Virus record (IMG/VR): IMGVR_UViG_3300035698_007270
Location: 1-46,581 of that record
Origin: a virus
Reading direction: 5' to 3' (one strand)
DNA length: 46,581 nt
Below the pieces are notes generated by a model, which did no database searches, was not told the origin of the DNA, and worked only from the letters and a program-made list of their open reading frames with translations. This document shows positions 1-8,398 of this stretch, piece after piece; position 1 is the first letter of the stretch; every line of letters starts with the position of its first letter. The position numbers were made by a program, and so were the translations under genes.

Positions 1-3000
1 AATCTTATCCAACCGCATACGCCCATTTGGGAACCCTGGTTCGGGTTGCCATGTGTGCGGGGTGCCGTGGAAGGCGACCATCTTGCGGATGTCGGGGTTT
101 GCGGGTGAGAATGTCCCTTGATTGTCTTGCCACCCATCTATAATACTCAATATCTTTGCCTTATCACTAATATCTTTATAGATTTCATTCGCACGTTTGC
201 GAGCTTCACCATACGGGAATGCCGCCCCTGAAGCTACAGCCTTTTCCATCAGTTGTTCCGCCGATTCCTCTAACGACCCATCGACACGATCAACTCTACC
301 CTCCACCATAGCCCTTCGGACCATGTCTTTTATCTGGTCCGTATTCAGACTTATGTTTATGCCATGCTTTCTAAGGAACTTTCTAACAGCAACAATGATT
401 TTCTGCCACGTTCCTTTTGGCAACGCCTGTTTTCCTGTTAACATTTCATACTTCAGGGATTTCGCAATAAATTCATCAGTAGCGTAAACCTCCCATCCTG
501 GTTTAGTTTTGTCTATATTGTAACTTTCAATGATCTGTTGTAGATTTTTGTCGTGCTTATTCTCTTTGTAAATCTGAGTTAAGACACTCTTGGGGATAAC
601 CTTTCTAATCCCCCTATGAAGGACTTCCTCAAAAAACGTGTAGTCAACTTCTTCGATATGATTGAAACCATCAGCGAACACGTAGATCCCCTTGCCTGCG
701 ATATAGAGACCACGGTTGCGCTCCTTCTGTGGGTCAATCTTTAGTCGTTTTAAGGTCTTTTCACCGAGATTTTTCTGTGAAGGTAGCACGAACACATTAA
801 CGTCAAGGCCCTTAAAATACGGAATCCAAAGGTTAACACGGTTCGTTACGGTTTTAAGGGGTAGCCCTTTCGGTGTCTTTGTGGTGGATTTGGAGAAACG
901 GAGGGATTGGCCATCAAACAGGCTGGGTTGTTCGTTTTGCTTTTGTTCCTCTACTTCTATCGGAGGGGGTTCGCCCTCCATGAACGCTTTCTCGTATGCG
1001 TTTAACTCTTCGCCTTTGAAGAAGGAGTCTTCTTCGACTGAGCTTTCATCTCCCGCATCCTTTCGTTTCGCAGCTTCATCATTTGCATTCTGTACGCCGC
1101 GTGCTCTAGCTTCTTCAATGTCTTGCTTATTGTCTTCGGCATTCCTCGCATCCTCCTCTGCTTTAGCCACACGTACTTTTTCGTTAGTCCAATCAAGAGC
1201 GGCCTCCACCATAGACGACTGTCGCTTTCCAAGAGGTTTACCCTCTAATGCCTTATTAAGAGCGACTATGCCTTCTTTGGCTGTCCATTCGTTATCCTGA
1301 AACCACCCTGGATAGGAAGAACTTGTTCTGAGCGTGTTGTCGGTGCCATCGTAGTCCTCATCACCTTTATTGACCACACGACCAGGCTCACCTTCAGCTA
1401 ATGCGTCAATCTCGCCATACAGACCGTTCTTAATATCATCGCTGATATCAATCTCGTATCTTTCGTGGTTGACCTGATTAACCTTATACCCCTCTTTCTC
1501 GTAGGATGCAAACACTGGTTTACCGTTTTCATCAGCATCAATCCATTCTTTCTTGTGTAGCATCTTGATATTGGTGATATGGGGTTTGCCAAGTTTGTTC
1601 GGGACACTTTCGCCACTTGTTTTCCCGGCACCTCCAAATTCGACCAGGTATTTGTTCCCTTTTGCATCAGAGTATTGCGTAGCAGATTCAGGCGTGGGTG
1701 CTACCTTTTTGCCTTTACCACCGCCATAGGTTCTTTGACCTGATGTGAGTTGTTTCAACTCTTTCAGGTCCATGTTACGCCATGCGTGACCTTCAAACTT
1801 TGTCTTATCTGTATTGAATAGGTTTGCTTCAGGCGATAATCCCGAAGACTTTAACTTGGCGGTTGGCGTTATGGATCGTCCAACGTACTGACCTTCTCCA
1901 AGTTTGGCCACTTCATGCGTATTCTGCGCCTTTGCTCTGCTGATGCCAGCGTTCGCTGAGTTGAGGGTCTTGTAGGTTTTTAATTCACCATCTTTAGACT
2001 TGGGTCGTATTTCATTCCCGACATCGGGTGTGACCGGCTCGGCTTTGGGTTGGCTCTTGTCAAAGTCTGGTACTTCAACCCCTTTCTTTCTGGCAAACTG
2101 TCGCCCTGATGCCCAACCATTGGAAGCTGCATCTTGATATTTTTGAGCAACACCGTGGAGCTTTGGGCTTGGCTTACCTTCTAGCCCTTTCATAAACCCT
2201 TCTGAAAAATCACGTTTCTCAGTTTTGGTTTTGAACTCAAACCTAACTGGACCATTCGGGGTCACAGGAGCGTGCATCAAAGCATCAATACGCTTCTCAG
2301 CTTCAGCAATAATACCATCCTCTACCGCCTCAACTTCCGGCGTTTCAGGGATAGGCTCGGATTTGGGCTTATCTTTGGGAGAACCTTGTTTCGATTTCTC
2401 AGCATGCTCCCTGTTCCATTTTTCGGTCCTGTCAGCGGCCTCGTTCCCTTTAATGAACTTATCCGTTGTAGACAACTTATCAAGCAGGTCAGGATTAGGC
2501 TTCCTGTAATGTTCGTCGTAAGCATCCAGAATGGCTTCCGCCTCAGTGTCAAACGTCCGGTCTCCTGAAAATCCTTGTTTATCCCAATATGTCAGTTGGA
2601 TCTTGCCTGGTTGTTTTGAACTTGGGGATATCATAACACCGAGATTTTCCTTCTCGTTCGTCATCACAACGGGCTTATCCCCGTGGTCGTTCTGGTATCG
2701 TTCTTTGATTTCAGACGCAACGGTATCTTTAAACTCTTGCTCTGTCGCACGTTCCTCATCCGTCATATCTAATAATGGGGCAACTCCGTACTGCCCTTCC
2801 ATCTGTCTCATGAACACGGCATGACGTGGCTCCGTTGGTCCCTCGACTACTTTCACCTGTTCAGGCTTAACGTCGATCCCTGTGCCCGCTGGCGGCTCCT
2901 GTGCTTGCCCTACAGACGTTTCCGGTGCAACTTCAGGTTCAACATACCGACTGTCAGACCGCACCTGATCCTCGTAATAGGCTTTGTCCTTGGCAAGAAC

Positions 3001-3153
3001 CCTCATCTGGTCATGGACGGCAAAGGCTTCGGATTGCTGGTCTGTCTCATCCATACTCTTATACTTCTTAACGGCAGACCATACGTCCTTAATTTCATCC
3101 TCAGATAGTTTGCTCCCGTATAGTTCAAAACATTCCTTTAACGAGTTACCCAT
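1..3153 (-). CDS. Giant polyvalent virion-associated protein (partial, C-terminus beyond left edge)
   Basis: An open frame of 1051 codons runs from the ATG at 3153 off the left edge without a stop. The ATG overlaps the upstream stop by one base (TAATG). The N-terminal 400 residues are charged and low in complexity. Around residues 780-830 is a segment of the kind that precedes metallopeptidase-like domains in phage polyvalent proteins. At residues 842-846 the sequence EEVLH sits where those domains carry HExxH, and a conserved-looking DEF follows at 893-895. From residue 1029, HGTPHTW matches the opening of the ADP-ribosyltransferase-like domain common in polyvalent proteins, which would continue outside the window. 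Such proteins are thought to be packaged and injected with the DNA. The domain calls are from memory of the family; the frame itself is certain. Confidence 0.7.
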   Translation of the reverse strand, partial: MGNSLKECFELYGSKLSEDEIKDVWSAVKKYKSMDETDQQSEAFAVHDQMRVLAKDKAYYEDQVRSDSRYVEPEVAPETSVGQAQEPPAGTGIDVKPEQVKVVEGPTEPRHAVFMRQMEGQYGVAPLLDMTDEERATEQEFKDTVASEIKERYQNDHGDKPVVMTNEKENLGVMISPSSKQPGKIQLTYWDKQGFSGDRTFDTEAEAILDAYDEHYRKPNPDLLDKLSTTDKFIKGNEAADRTEKWNREHAEKSKQGSPKDKPKSEPIPETPEVEAVEDGIIAEAEKRIDALMHAPVTPNGPVRFEFKTKTEKRDFSEGFMKGLEGKPSPKLHGVAQKYQDAASNGWASGRQFARKKGVEVPDFDKSQPKAEPVTPDVGNEIRPKSKDGELKTYKTLNSANAGISRAKAQNTHEVAKLGEGQYVGRSITPTAKLKSSGLSPEANLFNTDKTKFEGHAWRNMDLKELKQLTSGQRTYGGGKGKKVAPTPESATQYSDAKGNKYLVEFGGAGKTSGESVPNKLGKPHITNIKMLHKKEWIDADENGKPVFASYEKEGYKVNQVNHERYEIDISDDIKNGLYGEIDALAEGEPGRVVNKGDEDYDGTDNTLRTSSSYPGWFQDNEWTAKEGIVALNKALEGKPLGKRQSSMVEAALDWTNEKVRVAKAEEDARNAEDNKQDIEEARARGVQNANDEAAKRKDAGDESSVEEDSFFKGEELNAYEKAFMEGEPPPIEVEEQKQNEQPSLFDGQSLRFSKSTTKTPKGLPLKTVTNRVNLWIPYFKGLDVNVFVLPSQKNLGEKTLKRLKIDPQKERNRGLYIAGKGIYVFADGFNHIEEVDYTFFEEVLHRGIRKVIPKSVLTQIYKENKHDKNLQQIIESYNIDKTKPGWEVYATDEFIAKSLKYEMLTGKQALPKGTWQKIIVAVRKFLRKHGINISLNTDQIKDMVRRAMVEGRVDRVDGSLEESAEQLMEKAVASGAAFPYGEARKRANEIYKDISDKAKILSIIDGWQDNQGTFSPANPDIRKMVAFHGTPHTWQPEPGFPNGRMRLDKI

Positions 3154-3344
3154 TACAACTCCTGTATAATTACGCTCAAAATAAGGACAACCTCTTCGTC
3201 TTCTAACCGCTTCCTGTCTACCATCGGGGGCCTCACCGGAGGATCGTTTACGTCATTGCCAAGAACAATGGCACCAACCAAGGCCCGTAACGGCCATGAC
3301 ATCTCTGGGTCAGCATGTGTAGGCGTGTCTCCTATCTGTAGCAT
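3153..3344 (-). CDS. Small hypothetical protein, 63 aa
   Basis: This short frame ends in a TAATG overlap with the giant polyvalent gene and starts three bases after the stop of the preceding gene, which fits the tightly packed minus-strand operon. The middle is Pro- and Asp-rich and the C-terminus is hydrophobic (VVLILSVII) but short for a membrane span. I do not recognise it. Confidence 0.55.
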   Translation of the reverse strand: MLQIGDTPTHADPEMSWPLRALVGAIVLGNDVNDPPVRPPMVDRKRLEDEEVVLILSVIIQEL

Positions 3345-3346
3345 GA

Positions 3347-3781
3347 TTAATCCGCATCTAGGACAACACTTTGCCTGTTTCCGAATGAATCGACGCCCAT
3401 ACTTATCCTTTCAACGGTATTGTCTAAGCTACGAAAACGGATCTGCGTGGAGCCACCACCAGTGGCATTACCAACTCCCTTAGAAATCAACAATCTAAGG
3501 ATATCGTCACTCGTTAATGAATCCTCGATCACCCTCGATGATGAAATCGAAGTATAGCAATATCTTTCCGACCCGGTTAAGGTCACACTGTCTACGATTA
3601 CGCTGTAATCCAGAGAAGAATCCCATGCCGTGAAGTCGTAGCTATATTGTCCAGAACCAACTTCAACCATATCAACATCTTCAATCACAATAGCATTCGT
3701 GTCAAGACGGTAGATCGTGACAGTGGGTTCAAGTCCAGTCTTCGGCACTGCCGCCTCAGTAAAGATAGCAAGAACCATCAT
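3347..3781 (-). CDS. Hypothetical virion-module protein, 144 aa
   Basis: The start overlaps the upstream stop as ATGA. The protein looks beta-rich: residues 10-70 alternate hydrophobic and polar residues, with VTIYRLDTNAIVIEDVDMVEVG and a YSYDF motif, a pattern seen in small structural domains of phage appendages. The C-terminal 50 residues contain a Gly-rich turn (GNATGGGS). Its place among tail genes suggests a minor structural or fibre-attachment protein. This is inference from context. Confidence 0.6.
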   Translation of the reverse strand: MMVLAIFTEAAVPKTGLEPTVTIYRLDTNAIVIEDVDMVEVGSGQYSYDFTAWDSSLDYSVIVDSVTLTGSERYCYTSISSSRVIEDSLTSDDILRLLISKGVGNATGGGSTQIRFRSLDNTVERISMGVDSFGNRQSVVLDAD

Positions 3782-5133
3782 CGTCCGTCCTCAACCTTGC
3801 TCCCAGCACCAACACGCAGTACAAGAAGACCGGTTAGATCGTCGTTCACGGTCAGGCCCATTACGTCTTCGTCTTCGCTTTTTAGGATAACTGGCTCGGT
3901 GAACTGCATATTAACCGTGACCCATGAGTTCGTGCCATCACTACCCGAACCTGTGATAGCCGCATTACTGAAGGCCATGAAATCAAGGAACTGCTGGATG
4001 TTCGCTGATGAGATCGTTTCTCCGTTGGTCACCCTTTTGTAAATGATTCCTACTGGAAGTTTTGTAACTCCAAAAAACGAATCATAGGGAATGCTGGCCA
4101 TTGAGGAGTCAGCAAGAGTCCCCGCATATTCGTCAGCGAGAAGGATCTGGAAGCTATTTACATGTAGCCATGTCCCAATGTCTGGTTTCAGCACATACTC
4201 AATCGGCGTTCCTGTCTGTTCAAATTGCAACACATCAATATAGAATTTGGGGCTTTTACCCTCTGCTGCCGAGATTCTTACCCTCAGTGCGTCAAGTGTG
4301 GTCGATGTAGCCACATCACCAAAAGAACTAAGAGGGATAATTAACTTATGCCATATATCGAATTGGTCAAACGTGAAGTAATCCGATAGGTCAACTGCGT
4401 TCCCTATTTGTATGCCAAGACCGGTGTCCCAACCGTAAAGCTCGATTATGTCGCCACCCTTCCAGTCTTTGTCTACATAGATCCACATACTGATAGAAAC
4501 ATAACCTGTGCAATCAAGATCACTCCCTTTGTCCAGTTGAAACACATCATCCACGGGAGAATTAACGACCTTTATAGACAGCCCTGTACCCGGTAGGTCA
4601 GTGGCGTCACTCGTAGTGAAGATTGCTATATCATACCCGTTATCCGAAGTTACAGTCACAACCTCAAAAACCGAAGTCGCACTAAATCCAGTGACGTTGG
4701 TGTTAATATCGGTCGCTATTGCAGCGGCAGTTAATGCCGCTGTACCCGCTACACTCCACCCAGCTCCCTCAGTCCTTGTGGTTGTGTTTATGGTGTAGCT
4801 TTCACCAGCTATCCCAGCATTATCGGCAACAGTAATTATGCCTTCATAGGCGTGATCCCCGTTATTAAAAGTTGTTTTCCCACCACCAATGATATCTGTA
4901 GCCGTCCATTTTGTTAAGTCTGTACCATCATGGACTATCTCCGGCGTGCCACCTGAACCAGCGTTTTGGTTCATGTCAACGCCATAATCGTCATTGGTGA
5001 AGAAGCGGAGTACATTCGCATATTCTTTCAGCGGATGAGTGGCAACCACCAAACTATTTTTGTCACCGTTGTTGATAATTTCAGCTTTTAGCTTTGTTGC
5101 TGAGTCGGTTATGTTGGCGTTTATTGGCATCAA
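3778..5133 (-). CDS. Putative tail appendage/fibre protein, 451 aa
   Basis: ATGA overlaps join it to both neighbours. The N-terminal part refers to fields such as LVVATHPLKEYANVLRFFTNDDYGVDMNQNAG, followed by Thr/Ser/Asp-rich beta-strand sequence. Residues 200-310 (VSISMWIYVDKDWKGGDIIELYGWDTG, then FYIDVLQF) look like a carbohydrate-binding or concanavalin-like jelly roll. The C-terminal 130 residues resemble a separate structural domain. An adhesion role for a virion appendage is plausible; the exact family is not recognised. Confidence 0.6.
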   Translation of the reverse strand: MMPINANITDSATKLKAEIINNGDKNSLVVATHPLKEYANVLRFFTNDDYGVDMNQNAGSGGTPEIVHDGTDLTKWTATDIIGGGKTTFNNGDHAYEGIITVADNAGIAGESYTINTTTRTEGAGWSVAGTAALTAAAIATDINTNVTGFSATSVFEVVTVTSDNGYDIAIFTTSDATDLPGTGLSIKVVNSPVDDVFQLDKGSDLDCTGYVSISMWIYVDKDWKGGDIIELYGWDTGLGIQIGNAVDLSDYFTFDQFDIWHKLIIPLSSFGDVATSTTLDALRVRISAAEGKSPKFYIDVLQFEQTGTPIEYVLKPDIGTWLHVNSFQILLADEYAGTLADSSMASIPYDSFFGVTKLPVGIIYKRVTNGETISSANIQQFLDFMAFSNAAITGSGSDGTNSWVTVNMQFTEPVILKSEDEDVMGLTVNDDLTGLLVLRVGAGSKVEDGR

Positions 5134-5714
5134 TCTTCACTGTGATAATTAAAGTTAATGGTTAAATAATAAGTCCCAGTCCCACTACCACCGATCCATA
5201 TAGTGAATGTCCCGTTCTTCGGGAGGATTACATCTTGTGGAAAGTTGAAATTGCTCGAAACCTTATCTGTTGCCGCTGCTGATGCCAACACTATCCTTTC
5301 AAATATAGACCCACCTGCTAATGTCCCATCGTTAAGATGGATTCCTGTCTCGAAATCTCCGGTTGCTTTATTACCACTTGCGGTGTTTAGATTTACAGGG
5401 GTCACGTCTGCCGCGTTATCTCTTGTCCCACTGTCTCCTAATTTAAAATATATCGTGTCATTGGCACTTGGGTCAGTAGCTCCAACAGTTAGACCTTCAA
5501 TAAACAAATCTAAATCAGAAGTGTTTTTCATGTAAAAAATACAATCATCTGCCGCATTCGGTGACACAGAGATAGGTAAACTATACGACTGCTTTTCTGA
5601 TTGGTTTATATGATGTTCCAACGATTCTGTAACTGCTCTTGTCAGTAATTGATTTTCAGAATTAACGCCCGCTGAATACCCGTTCCCACGCCCTCCCTCA
5701 ATTTGCAGTCCCAT
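5130..5714 (-). CDS. Structural paralogue B of the adjacent protein, 194 aa
   Basis: I start it at the ATG at 5714 rather than the upstream ATG at 5738. That ATG lies one base after the preceding stop and is preceded by GGAGG about ten bases away. The N-terminus then reads MGLQIEGGRGNGYSAGVNSEN, matching MGQIKDGTGSGYLAGVNSEN in the upstream gene. Both continue with a YSLPISVSPN / NAFGISTPQL strand and a FYMKNTSD / LYVKNTSS motif, and both end in beta-rich sequence with a W..G..GTGTYYL or related strand. They look like tandemly duplicated virion proteins, perhaps decoration or appendage subunits. Confidence 0.65.
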   Translation of the reverse strand: MGLQIEGGRGNGYSAGVNSENQLLTRAVTESLEHHINQSEKQSYSLPISVSPNAADDCIFYMKNTSDLDLFIEGLTVGATDPSANDTIYFKLGDSGTRDNAADVTPVNLNTASGNKATGDFETGIHLNDGTLAGGSIFERIVLASAAATDKVSSNFNFPQDVILPKNGTFTIWIGGSGTGTYYLTINFNYHSED

Positions 5715-5715
5715 A

Positions 5716-6297
5716 TTACTTGTCCTCCATAAAGCCACGCATAATTATTGCCGCTTCACCTACTTCCTCGGCTTTCAGGTTTAATGATATTGTGTCGTTA
5801 GCCCCCAAGATAATCGCTCCACCTATTTCAAGGCGGGTGCTTCCTTGTGATAACAGCGTGGTTAATCCAGCAGAACCCCCCGCAATAGTCATCCCATGTC
5901 CCACCTCATCCCAATACTCGACATCTAAGTCAAACGTGTTATTGCTCGACCTGTTCAAATTCCCCGCTGCACCCGTCGTGTTGTTTGCTGTGGGGGCGGA
6001 ACTTGCAAACCATATTTGGAAAGTTAATGCTCTGGTAAAGACTGTCGAACCACCATTCCAGCTAGGTCTTATATCTGTAATTACCATGTTCTTGGTAGAG
6101 CTTGTGTTCTTCACATACAGAATCCTACCCCCAGTGGTTGTTATGGTAAGCTGTGGGGTTGATATCCCAAAGGCGTTTTCTCTGTCCCTCGATTCATAAT
6201 AAATTCTTGGGGACGAAGCGGCACTCACATCTAACCTATTCTCAGAATTGACTCCGGCCAAATAACCGCTTCCAGTACCATCCTTTATTTGTCCCAT
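5716..6297 (-). CDS. Structural paralogue A, 193 aa
   Basis: The ATG at 6297 follows GAGGTGGAATAAT, a clear ribosome binding site. The N-terminal block (GQIKDGTGSGYLAGVNSEN) and the LYVKNTSSTKNMVITDI strand are shared with the downstream gene, so the pair arose by duplication. The remaining sequence predicts a beta sandwich (LTFQIWFAS, TISLNLKAEE). No known family is recognised; position in the tail/appendage region suggests a virion role. Confidence 0.65.
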   Translation of the reverse strand: MGQIKDGTGSGYLAGVNSENRLDVSAASSPRIYYESRDRENAFGISTPQLTITTTGGRILYVKNTSSTKNMVITDIRPSWNGGSTVFTRALTFQIWFASSAPTANNTTGAAGNLNRSSNNTFDLDVEYWDEVGHGMTIAGGSAGLTTLLSQGSTRLEIGGAIILGANDTISLNLKAEEVGEAAIIMRGFMEDK

Positions 6298-6298
6298 A

Positions 6299-6493
6299 TT
6301 ATTCCACCTCAGAGTTTTGGATATAGTTATCTGACATTAAAGCCATATTCAGGTTCATCTTCTTTAACTCCTTCAATACATCGGTTAATAGCTCAGTTTG
6401 ATTATCGTCCGTGACGTTCATCTTCTGGACACCGCCCTCTGTGACCACATCCCCGTCTGCCCGTAGGTTCTGAACCGCCAGCACCACAGCCAT
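6299..6493 (-). CDS. Small hypothetical protein, 64 aa
   Basis: The start overlaps the upstream stop by one base, and the gene ends just before the ribosome binding site of the next. Residues 25-55 (NVTDDNQTELLTDVLKELKKMNLNMALM) form a likely amphipathic helix or short coiled coil. Similar small helical proteins commonly accompany phage tail-fibre genes. Function unknown. Confidence 0.55.
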   Translation of the reverse strand: MAVVLAVQNLRADGDVVTEGGVQKMNVTDDNQTELLTDVLKELKKMNLNMALMSDNYIQNSEVE

Positions 6494-6828
6494 TACTCTA
6501 CCGTCCCTTCAACACTTTCGATGTACCCGTTGTTGTTCCTTATAATGTCCATGTGAAAGCTACGCTCCACCCGTTCTTGCGGTTGGGCTACATTCACAAT
6601 GGGTGTTCTCACTTGTTTGATTTCGTCCAGAGTTTGCTCGATCTGTGCGGCGTGTATTTTCACAATCTCCTGGTTATGCTTTATGGCCGTTACCAGCAGG
6701 TCGGATATTGTGCGTACAGACTTATCATAGCCCGGCGTCTCAACAACCGTCTTCGGGGGCGGTTTCTTCTTTACGGTCTTCTTTACAACAAGTTTGGGTA
6801 GCTCTTTTTTCTTCGTAGCGTATTGCAT
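6493..6828 (-). CDS. Lys-rich hypothetical protein, 111 aa
   Basis: The N-terminal 30 residues are strongly basic (KKKELPKLVVKKTVKKKPPPK), followed by a helical segment (residues 40-75) and a short C-terminal strand ending FHMDIIRNNNGYIESVEGTVE. The preceding AGGATAATCAT is a usable ribosome binding site. A basic tail could contact DNA or scaffold parts of the virion, but no family is recognised. Confidence 0.6.
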   Translation of the reverse strand: MQYATKKKELPKLVVKKTVKKKPPPKTVVETPGYDKSVRTISDLLVTAIKHNQEIVKIHAAQIEQTLDEIKQVRTPIVNVAQPQERVERSFHMDIIRNNNGYIESVEGTVE

Positions 6829-6832
6829 ATGA

Positions 6833-8380
6833 TTATCCTAAACAGTTGATTATCTTTGAAAAGGCGGTTTGTCTTTCTTCTACTTTAGATATGGCTTCAA
6901 AAGCGTCTTGTTCCTCTTCAACTTCTGTTGTTTCACCAGTCTCCTCGTCTCTCTCTTTAATCTTGGCTTTTACGGTGTAATCCCCCATCTTTATTTGTTT
7001 TCTCATCTCACTTTGGATAGAATCTACAATGGGGTCAACCCCTTCTTTTTCAGCTTTCGCATCCTCTATGGCTTTCGCATCAGCCTCTTCCTGGTCGCTA
7101 ACGACTTTCTCTTCGGCAACCTTTTTTTGCTCTTTATTGGCGATCACCGATTCCTTGAACTCGTCTGTCTTTTTCTGTATCGCTTCCAGCTTGGCGTTGG
7201 ATTCAGTGGTTTCGACATCGGCCTGGGCTTTCTTTGCCCTTGCGGATTCCTGTGCGGCAGCAATTACGGGGTCGTCGTCTATGGTTAGGCCAGCGTCAGC
7301 GTCAGGTGCCTTCATACCACGATATGCCATACCACCGGCACTCATACCACCTGTCAGCAAAAGAACTTGTGGCAACACTTCTTTCAAGGATTTAATCTGA
7401 TCGTCCGCACTCGTAAACTCACGGGGCGGTTCGTCGCTCATCCCAGCTTCAATCTCAACATTTGTTTGGCCTATTTGGGTTTGGGTTTCAGTTGTAGCCT
7501 CCACACCGAGAACGCCCAACCCCCTTAGTACCCCTTTCACAGCTTTACCAACCAACTTCTTAGGCATCCATCGAACGCCTGGTATTTTCTTAGCTGCCAA
7601 CAATGCTATCTCAAGCGTATTCCCTACACCTTCAGGCCCGGCTTCCCATAGTGCGTGTTTGGTTGCAAGATCGCTGAATTCTTCCTTGAACTCATCCTCT
7701 TGCTTTTTCGTCATTGGGCCTAACCCTTTGGTTATGTTCTCTTGGTTCCTTTTCTCCAACCAAGACTGCATCGCCATGTATCCATCCATCTGGTAAGCTG
7801 TGGCAGCACCACCGACTACCCCACCAGCGACCATACCAACAGGACCACCAACGGCAGTACCAGCAGCACCAGCCCCAAGTGACCCAGCCATTGACACACC
7901 ACCAAAAGCGAGGTTGCTACCAGCTTCAGCCACATCCTTATTCGTTAAAAGCCCAGGTATTAAATCGCCAGTCTTACTGTGCGTTTCAGCCAGCTTCTTG
8001 TTACGGTCCTCAACCCACTTAATGTATTTATCTCCCAAACCACGATCAGCTACAGACGCCCCTTTTTGGCCCTGTACTGCCATAATAGCTTTTGCAGGAA
8101 GGTTCAATACAGCACTACCTAACGCATCAACAGTAGCCAATCCACTGGATACGAGACTGTTTTCATCCTTTTCTGGTTCTACCTTAGCGGGCTCGGTTAT
8201 TCCAGTTTTGAGTGCAAACAAAGGCTCTTCAGCCTGCAAAGGTTCAGGACCGTCTTCAAAAAGATAGGCGAACGGGTCTACATCAGACGCCTTTGCATCG
8301 TTCGGGCCGTCCTCAAACAAATAGGCAAACGGATCTTCTTCAGGTTCTTCGTCAAATAGGTAATCGAAATCGTATGCCAT
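6833..8380 (-). CDS. Putative internal virion/ejection protein, 515 aa
   Basis: The acidic N-terminus contains two near-perfect copies of DPFAYLFEDGP (residues 16-45) after a related YLFDEEPEE. Residues about 155-200 are a long Gly/Ala-rich hydrophobic stretch (GAGAAGTAVGGPVGMVAGG) that could insert in a membrane. Another hydrophobic block follows at 335-355. The C-terminal 150 residues are Lys/Glu/Ala-rich coiled coil. Acidic repeats, a membrane-active core and a long coiled coil next to a polyvalent gene resemble phage DNA-ejection proteins. The role is inferred. Confidence 0.6.
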   Translation of the reverse strand: MAYDFDYLFDEEPEEDPFAYLFEDGPNDAKASDVDPFAYLFEDGPEPLQAEEPLFALKTGITEPAKVEPEKDENSLVSSGLATVDALGSAVLNLPAKAIMAVQGQKGASVADRGLGDKYIKWVEDRNKKLAETHSKTGDLIPGLLTNKDVAEAGSNLAFGGVSMAGSLGAGAAGTAVGGPVGMVAGGVVGGAATAYQMDGYMAMQSWLEKRNQENITKGLGPMTKKQEDEFKEEFSDLATKHALWEAGPEGVGNTLEIALLAAKKIPGVRWMPKKLVGKAVKGVLRGLGVLGVEATTETQTQIGQTNVEIEAGMSDEPPREFTSADDQIKSLKEVLPQVLLLTGGMSAGGMAYRGMKAPDADAGLTIDDDPVIAAAQESARAKKAQADVETTESNAKLEAIQKKTDEFKESVIANKEQKKVAEEKVVSDQEEADAKAIEDAKAEKEGVDPIVDSIQSEMRKQIKMGDYTVKAKIKERDEETGETTEVEEEQDAFEAISKVEERQTAFSKIINCLG

Positions 8381-8398
8381 GTGTCACCTTATGATTTG

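Noticed and set aside
716-1300. 194-residue plus-strand ORF inside the giant polyvalent gene
   Set aside because: Antisense shadow rich in Ser/Phe, a typical product of the opposite strand of a Glu/Lys-rich gene.
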